From Aquimarina sp. Aq78 (lineage in GTDB: Bacteria > Bacteroidota > Bacteroidia > Flavobacteriales > Flavobacteriaceae): DNA of 64,000 nt. Both the position numbers and the translations under genes were made by a program. The stretch spans positions 62,001 through 126,000 of the forward strand of contig NZ_OMKA01000023.1 of assembly GCF_900299525.1 (NCBI RefSeq). The letters run 5' to 3'. Position 1 is the stretch's first letter; the number at the start of each line of letters is the position of its first letter. The notes below the pieces were generated by a model. The model searched no databases and was not told the origin of the DNA. It saw only the letters and a list, made by a program, of their open reading frames with translations. Below are positions 8,214 through 17,431 of the stretch, piece after piece.

Positions 8214-9251
8214 TTATTCTTTTGCAATTTTTATGGCTTCTTTGATTTTTTGTTCAAGTTCTTCCATAAGTTCTGGATTATCATTAAGTAAAGATTTCAC
8301 TGCATCTCGTCCTTGTCCTAATTTGGTGTCTTGATAGCTAAACCAGGAACCACTTTTCTTGATAATCTCGTAATCTACACCAATATCAATAATTTCTCCA
8401 TTTTTAGAAATACCTTCTCCATACATGATATCAAATTCTGCAGTTCTAAAAGGCGGTGCTACCTTGTTTTTTACTACTTTAACTCGTGTTTTGTTACCTT
8501 GTACTTCGCTATTACTGTTTTTGATTTGTGTAGAACGACGAATATCTAAACGTACCGAAGCATAAAATTTTAAAGCATTACCACCAGTAGTCGTTTCAGG
8601 ATTTCCAAACATTACCCCGATTTTTTCACGAAGCTGGTTAATAAAAATAACAGTACAATTGGTTTTGCTAATTGAACTAGTTAATTTTCGAAGCGCCTGA
8701 GACATTAATCGCGCATGAAGCCCCATTTTAGAATCTCCCATTTCGCCTTCGATTTCACTTTTAGGAGTAAGTGCTGCCACAGAATCAATAACAATAATAT
8801 CAATAGCCCCAGATCTGATCAGGTTATCAGTGATTTCTAAGGCCTGCTCACCGTGATCTGGTTGAGAAATAATCAAATTGTCTATATCTACACCTAGTTT
8901 TTCTGCATAAAAACGATCAAAAGCATGTTCTGCGTCAATAAATGCTGCAATACCACCGGCTTTTTGTGCCTGGGCGATAGCATGCAAAGTAAGTGTTGTT
9001 TTACCAGAAGATTCTGGGCCATAAATTTCAACAACTCTTCCTCTGGGATACCCACCAACACCTAATGCAAGGTCTAAACCAAGAGAGCCTGTAGAGATTA
9101 CATCTACTTCTTGTACAGAACTGTCACTCATTTTCATTACAGTTCCTTTTCCGTAGGCTTTATCTAATTTATCAAGGGTAAGTTTTAATGCTTTTAATTT
9201 TGCGTCTTTCTCTGTACTCATTTGTTGTTCAAATATATCGGGATTTGACAT
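8214..9251 (-). CDS. recA: RecA recombinase
   Basis: RecA is the ATP-dependent strand-exchange protein of homologous recombination and SOS induction. The product is 345 aa. Walker A is GPESSGKT (residues 78-85), Walker B lies in [12 protein letters not shown] (~150), and the L1/L2 region includes [21 protein letters not shown] and [29 protein letters not shown]. The C-terminal tail is short and acidic ([17 protein letters not shown]). The start is the ATG at 9251 ([10 protein letters not shown]). It is a single gene with its own terminator. No clear LexA-type box was identified upstream. Confidence 0.98.
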   Translation of the reverse strand: MSNPDIFEQQMSTEKDAKLKALKLTLDKLDKAYGKGTVMKMSDSSVQEVDVISTGSLGLDLALGVGGYPRGRVVEIYGPESSGKTTLTLHAIAQAQKAGGIAAFIDAEHAFDRFYAEKLGVDIDNLIISQPDHGEQALEITDNLIRSGAIDIIVIDSVAALTPKSEIEGEMGDSKMGLHARLMSQALRKLTSSISKTNCTVIFINQLREKIGVMFGNPETTTGGNALKFYASVRLDIRRSTQIKNSNSEVQGNKTRVKVVKNKVAPPFRTAEFDIMYGEGISKNGEIIDIGVDYEIIKKSGSWFSYQDTKLGQGRDAVKSLLNDNPELMEELEQKIKEAIKIAKE

Positions 9252-9476
9252 TGATAATAAACTTTTTGCTAAAGTACTATTTCTTTTTGTAGTTGAGATA
9301 TGGATTCTAAAATCGTTATTAACAACGAATGCCTGTATTTTATCTTAAGATTTAGAGTTTTTAAGTTGGTGCTAGATATCGATTAAATATTTTTTTATAA
9401 GTATAGCGCAACCCTTTTGTTTTTATAGCATCTACATAAAAAGCAAACATGAACAAAGGCAGAAGGAAGGAGAGAA

Positions 9477-9563
9477 ATGAAATTTCTTAAAAAGGTCGTA
9501 AGACATAATCTTGATGGCTGCACAATTACTAAAATTAGTAATTGTATAGTAGAAGGTGGCTAG
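9477..9563 (+). CDS. possible 28-aa peptide ORF with strong Shine-Dalgarno
   Basis: The ATG at 9477 is preceded by GGAAGGAGAGAA, an unusually strong purine-rich ribosome binding site for this phylum. The 29-codon frame ends at TAG 9561-9563. The peptide begins MKFLKKVVRHNLDGC, has two cysteines 8 residues apart and ends in EGG. It is followed by an inverted repeat. It may be a real micropeptide or chance. The gly-gly end is curious beside a double-glycine-leader gene, but it has no core peptide after it. Confidence 0.3.
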   Translation: MKFLKKVVRHNLDGCTITKISNCIVEGG

Positions 9564-9614
9564 CTTCGTTATTATATTTTTTAATCGTTAAATTATTTAA
9601 TAACGAATTAGCCC

Positions 9615-9650
9615 AAAAAATGCCTTGAAATAAGTTTCAAGGCATTTTTT
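9615..9650. terminator. strong bidirectional terminator after the peptide gene
   Basis: A perfect 16-bp stem runs from AAAAAATGCCTTGAAA (9615-9630) to TTTCAAGGCATTTTTT (9635-9650) with a four-base loop. It has T-runs on both strands, so it can end the minus-strand peptide transcript and any plus-strand transcript from the 9.5-kb region. Confidence 0.88.
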
Positions 9651-9668
9651 ATATTCAGAAATTAGAAT

Positions 9669-9833
9669 TTATTGATTTGCATTATCTGAATTATCTGTGT
9701 CTCTAGGTTTGCATAATGGAATTGCAGAATAATCATCACAATTACCGCTTCCGGTAATATATCCACCATTAATGATCTGTTGTTGTCTTTTGTTAAGCAC
9801 TTTTGCGCCCATTAGATTTTTTAAGCTTTTCAT
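9669..9833 (-). CDS. double-glycine-leader small peptide (bacteriocin-like/secreted peptide precursor)
   Basis: The start is taken as the ATG at 9833, giving a 54-aa precursor that begins MKSLKNLMGAKVLNKRQQQI. An N-terminal leader ends in the double-glycine motif INGG (residues ~21-24). It has the L-x-K/R-x-x-Q-x-x-I-x-GG pattern of Bacteroidetes GG-leader peptides, which are cleaved and exported by C39-peptidase ABC transporters. The core (~30 aa) is Asp/Asn-rich with two cysteines (GNCDDYS...LCKPRD). No C39 transporter or modifying enzyme is in the window, so any exporter must lie elsewhere. The 5' region is structured: CCTTGA/TCAAGG at 9861-9886 and a near-palindrome around TTTCGCGAAA at ~9896-9912. 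Confidence 0.6.
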   Translation of the reverse strand: MKSLKNLMGAKVLNKRQQQIINGGYITGSGNCDDYSAIPLCKPRDTDNSDNANQ

Positions 9834-10037
9834 TATAATTTCTTTTAAAGAATTTATGTTCCTTGAACATTTAATGACACTCAAGGTTTGTGTCTATCTT
9901 TCGCGAAAAGATGAATTACTTCGGATAAAAGTATAGGTTGCGAGTTTCATTTTTCAGGACTGAGATTTTTTTAACAAAAAAATAGGATTAGAGATGATAA
10001 CGAAATTTTTGACCATACTAAAACTCAAATAACATTC

Positions 10038-10068
10038 TTTGGATATTACTTTATGATTTGTATTTTTG
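10038..10068 (+). promoter_or_regulatory. Bacteroidetes-type promoter of trhO
   Basis: TTTG at 10038-10041, a 19-base spacer, then TATTTTTG at 10061-10068 matches the Bacteroidetes -33/-7 consensus (TTTG, 19-21 bases, TAnnTTTG) exactly. Transcription would start near 10075, about 38 bases before the trhO ATG. Confidence 0.75.
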
Positions 10069-10112
10069 CAAAAAATAAATAGTTTCTTTTTAACTTAAAA
10101 CGTAAGTATAGC

Positions 10113-11144
10113 ATGCAACTGTACAACAAATTAAGTGCAAAAGAGAGAGCAGCTCTTATAGATGAAGCCGGTACAGACCGACTTACGCTATCTTTCTATA
10201 CATATGCACATATTGGTAATCCACAAATTTTTAGAAATCACCTTTTTATTCATTGGAACGAACTCGAGGTTTTGGGGCGTATTTATGTAGCCCAAGAAGG
10301 TATAAATGGGCAATTATCTGTTCCGGCACCAAATTTTGAAGCTTTTAAAAAACACCTGGATAGTATTTCTTTTCTTGAAAATGTACGTCTCAATATTGCA
10401 CGAGAGCAAGACGCAAAATCTTTTTTAAAGCTAAAAGTAAAAATTCGTAAAAAAATTGTGGCAGATGGATTAAATGATGCCACATTTGATGTAACCAACA
10501 AAGGAGTTCATGTTGATGCTTCTGTATTTAATGAACTTATCGAAGATCCAGATACTGTACTGGTAGATATGCGTAATCATTATGAAAGTGAAATAGGTCA
10601 TTTTAAAGGAGCTGTTACACCAGATGTAGATACTTTTAGAGACTCTTTGGATATTATCGAAGAAGATCTTAAAGATCATAAAGAGGATAAAAAACTAGTA
10701 ATGTATTGTACCGGGGGTATACGCTGTGAGAAGGCTAGTGCATATTATAAGCATAAAGGATTTAAAAATGTATTTCAATTAGAAGGAGGTATTATAGAAT
10801 ATGCAAGACAAGTAGAAGCTCAAGGTTTAGAAAATAAATTCCTAGGCAAAAATTTTGTTTTTGATCATAGAAGAGCAGAACGTATTTCTGGTGATATAAT
10901 AGCTAATTGTCATCAATGTGGTACACCGTGTGATACACATGTAAATTGTGAAAATGAAGCGTGCCATCTATTGTTTATACAATGTGAGAATTGCGCAACA
11001 GAACTAGAAAACTGTTGTTCGACAGAATGTATGGAAGTTAATAAGCTATCATTTGAAGAACAAAAAGCATTACGAAAAGGTAAAGGAAATAGTAATAAGA
11101 TCTTTAAAAAAGGTCGTTCGGAAGCATTAAAATACAAGAAGTAA
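10113..11144 (+). CDS. trhO: oxygen-dependent tRNA uridine(34) hydroxylase (rhodanese family)
   Basis: The family (formerly YceA) hydroxylates U34 of certain tRNAs. The product is 343 aa. The N-terminal ~125 residues form an acylphosphatase-like domain with YVAQEGINGQLS. The rhodanese domain (~140-235) carries the active-site loop CTGGIRC (199-205). The C-terminal tail is very Cys-rich (CHQCGTPCDTHVNCENEACH...CENCATELENCC) and suggests a zinc-binding module typical of the long form. It is followed by a hairpin, TAAAGATACT (11157-11166) / AGTATCTTTA (11199-11208). Confidence 0.92.
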   Translation: MQLYNKLSAKERAALIDEAGTDRLTLSFYTYAHIGNPQIFRNHLFIHWNELEVLGRIYVAQEGINGQLSVPAPNFEAFKKHLDSISFLENVRLNIAREQDAKSFLKLKVKIRKKIVADGLNDATFDVTNKGVHVDASVFNELIEDPDTVLVDMRNHYESEIGHFKGAVTPDVDTFRDSLDIIEEDLKDHKEDKKLVMYCTGGIRCEKASAYYKHKGFKNVFQLEGGIIEYARQVEAQGLENKFLGKNFVFDHRRAERISGDIIANCHQCGTPCDTHVNCENEACHLLFIQCENCATELENCCSTECMEVNKLSFEEQKALRKGKGNSNKIFKKGRSEALKYKK

Positions 11145-11156
11145 AGCCTGAAAAGG

Positions 11157-11208
11157 TAAAGATACTGTAGCAGATAGTTTTTTTTATCCCCATTTCATAG
11201 TATCTTTA
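11157..11208 (+). terminator. possible terminator after trhO
   Basis: Ten-base arms TAAAGATACT and AGTATCTTTA enclose a ~32-base loop that contains a T8 run. The hairpin is exact but the loop is large and there is no T-tract after the second arm, so termination is only probable. Confidence 0.4.
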
Positions 11209-11264
11209 ACGATTGATATGTTAGAAATGATATATTTCTAACTTTAGTAAGAACCATATTTGTT

Positions 11265-11278
11265 GCGATTATAATCGC
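11265..11278. promoter_or_regulatory. 14-bp palindrome upstream of ricT
   Basis: GCGATTATAATCGC is a perfect palindrome ~28 bases before the ricT start. A second hairpin, TTAGAAAT/ATTTCTAA (11221-11241), lies just upstream. It could be an operator for a dimeric regulator or part of a structured leader of the ricT-gldH-PBP1A operon. Confidence 0.35.
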
Positions 11279-11305
11279 AGACAAATTTCAATATAGATAA
11301 AAAAT

Positions 11306-12574
11306 ATGGGGTGTAACAGTTGTTCCTCCGCAAAAGACGGGCAGCCGAAAGGTTGTAAGAATAATGGTACCTGTGGTACAGATGGTTGCAATAAATTAAC
11401 GGTTTTCGATTGGCTATCCAACATGTCACTTCCTAGTGGATCACTGCCTTTTTCTTATGTTGAAATACGATTTAAGAATGGCAGAAAAAACTTCTTTAAA
11501 AATACAGAAAATCTTTCTTTAAGCATTGGAGATATTGTCGCAACAGAGTCTTCTCCTGGTCATGATGTAGGAATTGTTACTCTTACCGGAGAGCTAGTTC
11601 GTATCCAGATGAAAAAAAAGAAAGTAGAACTTGATAGTGAAGAAATAAAAAAAGTCTACCGAAAAGCATCTCAAAAAGATATCGATATATGGCAGAAAGC
11701 TCGTGACAGAGAAGAAACGATGAAGGTTCGTGCTCGTGAAATCGCAATTAGATTAGAGCTGCAAATGAAAATTTCTGATATCGAGTTTCAAGGAGATGGA
11801 TCAAAAGCTACTTTTTATTATACAGCAGAAGAACGGGTAGATTTTAGACAGTTGATAAAGGAGTTTGCACACGAATTTAGTACACGTATTGAAATGCGAC
11901 AGGTAGGTTTTAGGCAAGAAGCTGCACGATTAGGAGGTATTGGCTCCTGTGGTCGGGAGCTATGTTGCTCTACCTGGCTTACCGATTTTAGGTCGGTAAA
12001 TACTAGCGCAGCTAGGTATCAGCAATTATCTTTAAATCCGCAAAAGTTAGCTGGTCAATGCGGAAAACTAAAATGTTGTCTAAATTATGAATTAGATGCA
12101 TATATCGATGCACTTAATAGTTTTCCTAAGACAGATATAAAGCTTCAAACAGACAAAGGGACAGCTGTATGTCAAAAAATAGATATTTTTAAAGGATTGT
12201 TGTGGTATGCCTATGAAGGCGAATGGATGAATTGGCACAGAATATCTACCGAAGATGTTAATGAAATTATTACAGCAAACAAGAACAATGAAAAAGTAAC
12301 AAGCTTAGAAGATTTTGCTTCAGAATTAATAGAAGATACTAAAACAGATTTTGAGAACGTTGTAGGACAAGATAGCTTAACGCGATTTGATCAGCCTAAA
12401 CGTAGTAAAAGAAGAAATCGTAACAAAAGAAAAAATAAAAATAGAGGATCTTCAGAAAAGCAAACGGCAGTTTCAAAAAAATCAAAAGAAGGGAATTCTG
12501 ATAACACAAATAAGTCAAATAATCGGGGTAACAAAAAACGTAGGTCTCGTAATAGGAATAATGATAAAGCTTAG
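11306..12574 (+). CDS. ricT: RicT/YaaT homolog, PSP1-domain iron-sulfur protein
   Basis: The protein has 422 residues. It has a Cys-rich N-terminus (MGCNSCSS...GCKNNGTCGTDGC, residues 1-28), a PSP1 domain (~45-270) with GIGSCGRELCCSTWL and GQCGKLKCCLNYE, and a basic low-complexity tail (~360-422, rich in Lys/Arg/Asn/Ser). In Bacillus the RicT/YmcA/YlbF complex holds iron-sulfur clusters and affects RNase Y-dependent mRNA processing; the Bacteroidetes role is not known. It heads a conserved Flavobacteria cluster with gldH, whose start lies inside the end of this gene. Confidence 0.85.
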   Translation: MGCNSCSSAKDGQPKGCKNNGTCGTDGCNKLTVFDWLSNMSLPSGSLPFSYVEIRFKNGRKNFFKNTENLSLSIGDIVATESSPGHDVGIVTLTGELVRIQMKKKKVELDSEEIKKVYRKASQKDIDIWQKARDREETMKVRAREIAIRLELQMKISDIEFQGDGSKATFYYTAEERVDFRQLIKEFAHEFSTRIEMRQVGFRQEAARLGGIGSCGRELCCSTWLTDFRSVNTSAARYQQLSLNPQKLAGQCGKLKCCLNYELDAYIDALNSFPKTDIKLQTDKGTAVCQKIDIFKGLLWYAYEGEWMNWHRISTEDVNEIITANKNNEKVTSLEDFASELIEDTKTDFENVVGQDSLTRFDQPKRSKRRNRNKRKNKNRGSSEKQTAVSKKSKEGNSDNTNKSNNRGNKKRRSRNRNNDKA

Positions 12575-13052
12575 GTTTTTTTTAGTAATATGCATTGTAA
12601 TTGGTGTTATCTCCTGCGATGATAAACAGGTTTTCGATACATATCATACAGTAGATAATGCATGGGAAATAGATGAGGAAGTGAGTTTTACGCTTCCAGA
12701 ACTCGATACAACACAATCCTATAATTTGTTTATAAATGTTCGTAACAATAATGAATACAAATACAGTAATTTGTTTTTAATTAGTGAAATGAAATTTCCA
12801 AATGGTAAAGTACTCACTGATACATTAGAATATCGCCTTGCTGCCCCTGACGGAAAATGGTTAGGAACAGGTTTTTCTGATCTTAAAGAAAATAAATTGT
12901 GGTATAAAGAAAATGTAAGTTTTAAAGAAAAAGGAAATTACACGATAACTATAGAACATGCCATGCGAAAGAATGGCGAAGTAAATGGGATATCTTCATT
13001 AGATGGAATTACGGATATTGGATTTAGGATAGAAAATACTCAAAACCCTTAA
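12561..13052 (+). CDS. gldH: gliding motility lipoprotein GldH
   Basis: The product has 163 aa from the ATG at 12561. The open frame extends upstream inside ricT, but this start gives a proper lipoprotein signal (MIKLRFFLVICIVIGVISC, lipobox VISC). The rest matches GldH in pattern: FDTYHTVDNAW, YNLFINVRNNNEYKYSNLFLI, GKWLGTGFSDLKENKLWYKE. GldH is needed for gliding and is linked to the Gld/type IX secretion machinery. The gene overlaps ricT by 14 bases, implying coupled translation, and PBP1A follows. Confidence 0.88.
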   Translation: MIKLRFFLVICIVIGVISCDDKQVFDTYHTVDNAWEIDEEVSFTLPELDTTQSYNLFINVRNNNEYKYSNLFLISEMKFPNGKVLTDTLEYRLAAPDGKWLGTGFSDLKENKLWYKENVSFKEKGNYTITIEHAMRKNGEVNGISSLDGITDIGFRIENTQNP

Positions 13053-13196
13053 TAAATTATAAAATAGAATCTATCTACTCATAGATAGATACAAAAATAT
13101 ATTGTTAAAACGTTTTTAGAGAAAGGCCAGAAGGAGATGTCGATAAAAAGCAAAAAATTCCTCTGACCTTTAAAAAAAGATTTAAATAGCTGAGAT

Positions 13197-15527
13197 ATGG
13201 CAAAGGCAAAACCCAAATCAACAAAAAAAAGAGCAAAGACTCCAGCGAGTAATACTATAAAATACATAAAAGCATTTTGGATACTATTTGGATCGGGAGT
13301 GTTTTTAATAGCCTTACTATTTCTCCTCGCTAGTTGGGGTGTTTATGGAGAAATGCCGAAATTCGAAGAGTTAGAAAACCCGCAAAATGACCTGGCAACC
13401 CAGATTATCTCTTCAGATGGGGTACAGATAGGAACTTTTTTTAAAGAAAATCGTACTCCTGTAAGCTATGAAGATCTACCACAACATTTGGTGGATGCTT
13501 TGGTGGCAACAGAAGATGCGAGATATTATGATCACTCTGGGATAGATGCCAGAGGAACATTAAGAGCATTTGTTTTTTTAGGAACCAAAGGAGGGGCAAG
13601 TACGATATCACAACAATTGGCAAAGCAATTGTTTACAGGGGGATCAAAGAATAAGATCGAACGGTATTTGCAAAAAATACAAGAATGGGTAATTGCAACC
13701 CGTTTAGAAAGACAATATACTAAGAAAGAGATCGTAACGATGTATCTTAATAAATATGACTTTCTTAACCAGGCAATCGGGATAAGTTCTGCATCGAGAA
13801 TTTACTTCGGAAAAAATCCAAAAGATCTTAATGTAGAAGAAGCAGCTGTATTAGTAGGGATGTTAAAAAATTCATCATTATATAATCCACTTCGTAGACC
13901 AGAAATGGTAAAAACCAGAAGAGATGTGGTTCTTAATCAGATGGAGAAATACGAGTACATCACAGAAAAACAAAGAGATAGTTTAAAACAATTGCCACTT
14001 AAACTAGATTACTCTCCAGAAGGTCATAATGATGGGACTGCAACTTATTTTAGAGAATATGTTAGAAGCTGGATGTCAAAATGGGTAAAAGAGAATCCTA
14101 AAGGAGAAAATGCAGAAGGCGAACCCGAATATTTTGATATCTATAGAGATGGCTTACGAATTAATGTAACCATAGATTCTCGTATGCAAAAATATGCTGA
14201 AGAAGCAGTGCAAGAGCATATGGCTAACCTTCAGAAAGAATTTGATAAGCAAGAAAAAGATAATAAAACCTCTCCATTTAGAGATTTAAAAGAAGCTGAA
14301 GTAGAAAGAATACTTAATCGAAGTATTAGATCGTCTGCCAGATGGAAAAAGATGCTTAGCCAGGGTAAAAGTGAAAAAGAAATAAGAAAATCTTTTGATG
14401 AAAAGACAGAGATGAGCATATTTAGTTGGAAAGGAGATATTGATACAATAATGACTCCTAAAGATTCTATCTTATATTATAAAAAGTTTTTACGTTCGGG
14501 ATTAATGTCTATGGAGCCACAAACTGGTCATGTTAGAGCCTGGGTAGGAGGAGTAAACTATAAGCATTTTCAGTATGATCATGTATATCAGGGAGCACGC
14601 CAGGTAGGATCTACATTTAAACCATTTGTATATGCTACAGCAATCGATCAACTTAAACTCTCACCTTGTGATACCATACCAAAATCTCAAATAACAATTT
14701 CTGCAGGTTCTCATGGTGTGATTGACAATGACTGGACACCAAAAAATAGTGATGCAGACTATACCGGATATATGAGTCTTAAAGAAGCATTAGCCAAATC
14801 TGTGAATACAATTTCTGCACGTTTAATGGATAGAATTGGGCCAGAGCCTATTGTTCGTCTTGCAAAGAAAATGGGAGTAGAGTCAGATATTCTTGAAGTG
14901 GCTTCTATAGCATTAGGATCGGTAGATTTAAAATTGTCAGAAATGGTAGGAGCCTATAGTACATTTGCTAATCAGGGGATATATACCAAACCGGTAACCA
15001 TTACTAGTATTGAAGATAAAAATGGAACCGTTCTATATCAATTTGTTCCCGAAACACGGGATGTAATTAGTAAAGAAGCAGCTTATGTTACTATTAATTT
15101 AATGGAGGGAGTTACACAATCAGGTTCTGGAGTACGTTTACGTACAGGTCCTTCATCGAGATATGATATAAAAAATGTAGTTACTGGTCACCCATATAAG
15201 TTTACAAACCCTATAGCTGGTAAAACAGGTACAACACAAAATCAAAGTGATGGTTGGTTTATGGGTATTGTTCCTAACCTTTGTACAGGAGTTTGGGTTG
15301 GAGGAGATGATAGAGCTACACATTTTAGAACGACTACCTTTGGACAGGGAGCTACAATGGCATTACCCGTTTGGGGATTATTTATGAAAAAATGCTATGC
15401 TGATAAAACATTAAAAATTTCTACAAAAGCTTTTCCTAAGCCTGAAAATTTAACTATCGAAGTAGATTGTAATGCCTTTAAGAGAAATAGTACCCAGGAT
15501 GAAAACATAGATGAGTTCAGCCTTTAA
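13197..15527 (+). CDS. mrcA: bifunctional class A penicillin-binding protein (PBP1A)
   Basis: This enzyme polymerises and cross-links peptidoglycan. The product is 776 aa: a short basic cytoplasmic tail, a transmembrane helix (~27-48), and a GT51 glycosyltransferase domain with EDARYYDHSGID (catalytic Glu106) and GGASTISQQLAKQL (~132-145). The transpeptidase domain has SxxK STFK (472-475), SVN (535-537) and KTGTT (676-680). Length and motif order are normal for PBP1A. It follows gldH by ~145 bases, a linkage common in Flavobacteria. The start at 13197 gives the basic MAKAKPKSTKKRAK N-terminus. Confidence 0.95.
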   Translation: MAKAKPKSTKKRAKTPASNTIKYIKAFWILFGSGVFLIALLFLLASWGVYGEMPKFEELENPQNDLATQIISSDGVQIGTFFKENRTPVSYEDLPQHLVDALVATEDARYYDHSGIDARGTLRAFVFLGTKGGASTISQQLAKQLFTGGSKNKIERYLQKIQEWVIATRLERQYTKKEIVTMYLNKYDFLNQAIGISSASRIYFGKNPKDLNVEEAAVLVGMLKNSSLYNPLRRPEMVKTRRDVVLNQMEKYEYITEKQRDSLKQLPLKLDYSPEGHNDGTATYFREYVRSWMSKWVKENPKGENAEGEPEYFDIYRDGLRINVTIDSRMQKYAEEAVQEHMANLQKEFDKQEKDNKTSPFRDLKEAEVERILNRSIRSSARWKKMLSQGKSEKEIRKSFDEKTEMSIFSWKGDIDTIMTPKDSILYYKKFLRSGLMSMEPQTGHVRAWVGGVNYKHFQYDHVYQGARQVGSTFKPFVYATAIDQLKLSPCDTIPKSQITISAGSHGVIDNDWTPKNSDADYTGYMSLKEALAKSVNTISARLMDRIGPEPIVRLAKKMGVESDILEVASIALGSVDLKLSEMVGAYSTFANQGIYTKPVTITSIEDKNGTVLYQFVPETRDVISKEAAYVTINLMEGVTQSGSGVRLRTGPSSRYDIKNVVTGHPYKFTNPIAGKTGTTQNQSDGWFMGIVPNLCTGVWVGGDDRATHFRTTTFGQGATMALPVWGLFMKKCYADKTLKISTKAFPKPENLTIEVDCNAFKRNSTQDENIDEFSL

Positions 15528-15629
15528 AAGTGCATTGTCTAAGGATTAAAATATTCTTAAAACTATCTAATTTCAAAAGATGAGGTACTGTTTTTTTTAG
15601 TACTTTTAGTCTGCTAAAATTAGAACACT

Positions 15630-16337
15630 ATGATTCGTAAAACGGTACCCAATGTTACCGAAGCTTTAGTTGGTATCAAAAATGATATGACCTTCATGCT
15701 TGGAGGGTTTGGCCTATGTGGTATTCCCGAAAACACTATAACAGAGCTAGTAAAATCTAATGTCAAAGGTCTTACTTGTATATCCAATAACGCAGGAGTT
15801 GATGATTTTGGATTAGGGCTTCTACTTCAAAAAAAGCAAATCAAAAAAATGGTCTCTTCTTATGTAGGAGAAAATGATGAATTCGAACGTCAAATGCTTA
15901 GCGGTGAGTTGGATGTAGAACTTATCCCACAAGGAACATTGGCAGAAAGATGTCGTGCAGCCCAGGGAGGTTTTCCTGCAATTTATACTCCGGCAGGTTA
16001 CGGTACCGAAGTAGCTGAAGGAAAAGAAACTCGAGAATTTAATGGCAAAATGTATGTGCTAGAACATGCGTTTAAAGCAGATTTTGCATTTGTAAAAGCC
16101 TGGAAAGGTGATGAAGCTGGGAATTTAATATTTAAGGGAACAGCAAGAAACTTCAACCCTTGTATGTGTGGTGCTGCAAAAATAACAGTAGCCGAGGTAG
16201 AAGAATTAGTTCCTGCAGGAACCTTAAATCCAGACCATATACATATTCCTGGGATATTTGTTCAACGAATTTTTCAAGGACAAGATTATGAAAAAAGAAT
16301 CGAGCAACGTACAGTTCGTAAAAAAGAATCGGTTTAG
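15630..16337 (+). CDS. scoA: 3-oxoacid CoA-transferase subunit A
   Basis: Subunit A of succinyl-CoA:3-ketoacid CoA-transferase, 235 aa, moves CoA from succinyl-CoA to acetoacetate in ketone-body and branched-chain catabolism. The family glycine-rich motif is [16 protein letters not shown] near residue 22-37. [11 protein letters not shown] and [15 protein letters not shown] are further conserved blocks. The partner subunit B lies 1.1 kb downstream (17432), unusually separated by two unrelated genes. The start is the ATG at 15630. Confidence 0.93.
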   Translation: MIRKTVPNVTEALVGIKNDMTFMLGGFGLCGIPENTITELVKSNVKGLTCISNNAGVDDFGLGLLLQKKQIKKMVSSYVGENDEFERQMLSGELDVELIPQGTLAERCRAAQGGFPAIYTPAGYGTEVAEGKETREFNGKMYVLEHAFKADFAFVKAWKGDEAGNLIFKGTARNFNPCMCGAAKITVAEVEELVPAGTLNPDHIHIPGIFVQRIFQGQDYEKRIEQRTVRKKESV

Positions 16338-16443
16338 ACTTTTTAATTGAAGCAAAATAATAGACGTTTTGTATTCAATTGAAAAAAGTTTATATCACTT
16401 CAAATAATAATATTCGTTTTAAAAATTTAAACACACATAAATC

Positions 16444-17085
16444 ATGGCTGCATTACGATTAGGAGATGAAGCACCAAACTTCATTGCACAAACTACAGAA
16501 GGAGAAATAGATTTTCATAATTGGCTGGGAGAAGACTGGGGTATTCTGTTTTCACATCCAGCAGATTATACTCCTGTTTGTACTACAGAATTAGGTACAG
16601 TATCAAAATACACTAATGAGTTTAATAAACGCAATGTAAAAGTTGCTGCACTAAGTGTAGATGGTTTAGAATCTCATCATGGGTGGATTAAGGATATTAA
16701 TGAAACACAAAACACAACGGTTAATTTTCCTATCATCGCCGATGAGGATAGAAAAGTATCAGAATTATATGATATGATTCATCCTAATGCAGATAGCCAA
16801 TTAACAGTACGTTCCGTTTTTGTGATCGCTCCAGACAAAAAGATCAAACTTACAATAACGTATCCAGCTTCTACGGGAAGAAATTTTGATGAGTTATTGC
16901 GCGTTATTGATTCGCTTCAGTTAACAGCATATCATAAAGTAGCCACACCGGCAAATTGGAACCCAGGAGAAGATTGCGTTATTGTACCTTCTGTGGCCAA
17001 TGAAGAAATAGCCGAATTATTTCCAAAAGGGCATAAAGAGATAAAACCGTATTTAAGGATGACGCCTCAACCAAATTTAAATTAA
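16444..17085 (+). CDS. 1-Cys type peroxiredoxin (Prx6 group)
   Basis: The protein has 213 aa. The thioredoxin fold has the peroxidatic Cys46 in PADYTPVCTTELG, and the C-terminal extension (LRMTPQPNL) is typical of the Prx6/AhpC-TSA group. It reduces peroxides using an unidentified thiol or other reductant. It sits between the two CoA-transferase subunit genes in the same direction, perhaps as part of the same transcript (106 bases after scoA, 5 bases before the next gene). Confidence 0.92.
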   Translation: MAALRLGDEAPNFIAQTTEGEIDFHNWLGEDWGILFSHPADYTPVCTTELGTVSKYTNEFNKRNVKVAALSVDGLESHHGWIKDINETQNTTVNFPIIADEDRKVSELYDMIHPNADSQLTVRSVFVIAPDKKIKLTITYPASTGRNFDELLRVIDSLQLTAYHKVATPANWNPGEDCVIVPSVANEEIAELFPKGHKEIKPYLRMTPQPNLN

Positions 17086-17090
17086 TAAGT

Positions 17091-17429
17091 ATGAAATTAG
17101 AGTTTACATGCTCTCAATGTAAGATTCAAAATAAATTTAAACCAGTAACAGCAACCAGAGGTGAATTACAAATGAAAGTTGGTGATGAAGTACAGGTTAT
17201 ATGTAATTATTGTAGTAAAGAAGATAAAAAACATATTAATAGAATAGATGCTGTTGTTGATAATAGAAAAATACTTCTTGCTCTTATAATAAGTTCGGTA
17301 GTTGCTGTTGTTCTTTTAAGTTTTTATGGTCTTATGGCTCTGGCTGTGATCTCAATACCATTTTTGATATGGATTCAGGAAGGTAAGTCAACCAATCATT
17401 TTAATTCATATAAGATTAGAAGAAAATAA
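17091..17429 (+). CDS. small zinc-ribbon-like membrane protein
   Basis: The protein has 112 aa. Residues 1-45 hold two CxxC pairs (CSQC and CNYC), a likely zinc ribbon. Residues ~62-97 are hydrophobic and can form two close transmembrane helices (ILLALIISSVVAVVLLSFYG and LMALAVISIPFLIWI). The tail is basic. I do not recognise a named family. It starts 5 bases after the peroxiredoxin stop and ends 2 bases before subunit B of the CoA-transferase, so it is clearly co-transcribed. Confidence 0.65.
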   Translation: MKLEFTCSQCKIQNKFKPVTATRGELQMKVGDEVQVICNYCSKEDKKHINRIDAVVDNRKILLALIISSVVAVVLLSFYGLMALAVISIPFLIWIQEGKSTNHFNSYKIRRK

Positions 17430-17431
17430 TT

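Larger units (their letters stand above)
9252..9668. other. 417-base region between recA and the GG-leader peptide gene
   Basis: No established gene lies here. It contains the recA promoter side, a possible 28-aa ORF on the plus strand at 9477-9563, a palindrome inside that ORF (AATTACTAAAATTAGTAATT, about 9520-9545), an inverted repeat TTCGTTATT (9565-9573) / AATAACGAA (9599-9607), and the terminator of the peptide gene at 9615-9650. The density of structure suggests a small transcript on the plus strand, but a promoter is not clear. Confidence 0.4.

Noticed and set aside
12387..12560. N-terminal extension of gldH inside ricT
   Set aside because: The added residues are encoded in the low-complexity basic tail of ricT in another frame, and the ATG at 12561 gives a correct lipoprotein signal.
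13069..13090. ATCTATCT/AGATAGAT hairpin after gldH
   Set aside because: Exact but short, with no T-run; not enough to call a terminator.
15585..15610. GTACT-T8-AGTAC before scoA
   Set aside because: A five-base stem only; it could be a weak PBP1A terminator but is not supported well enough.
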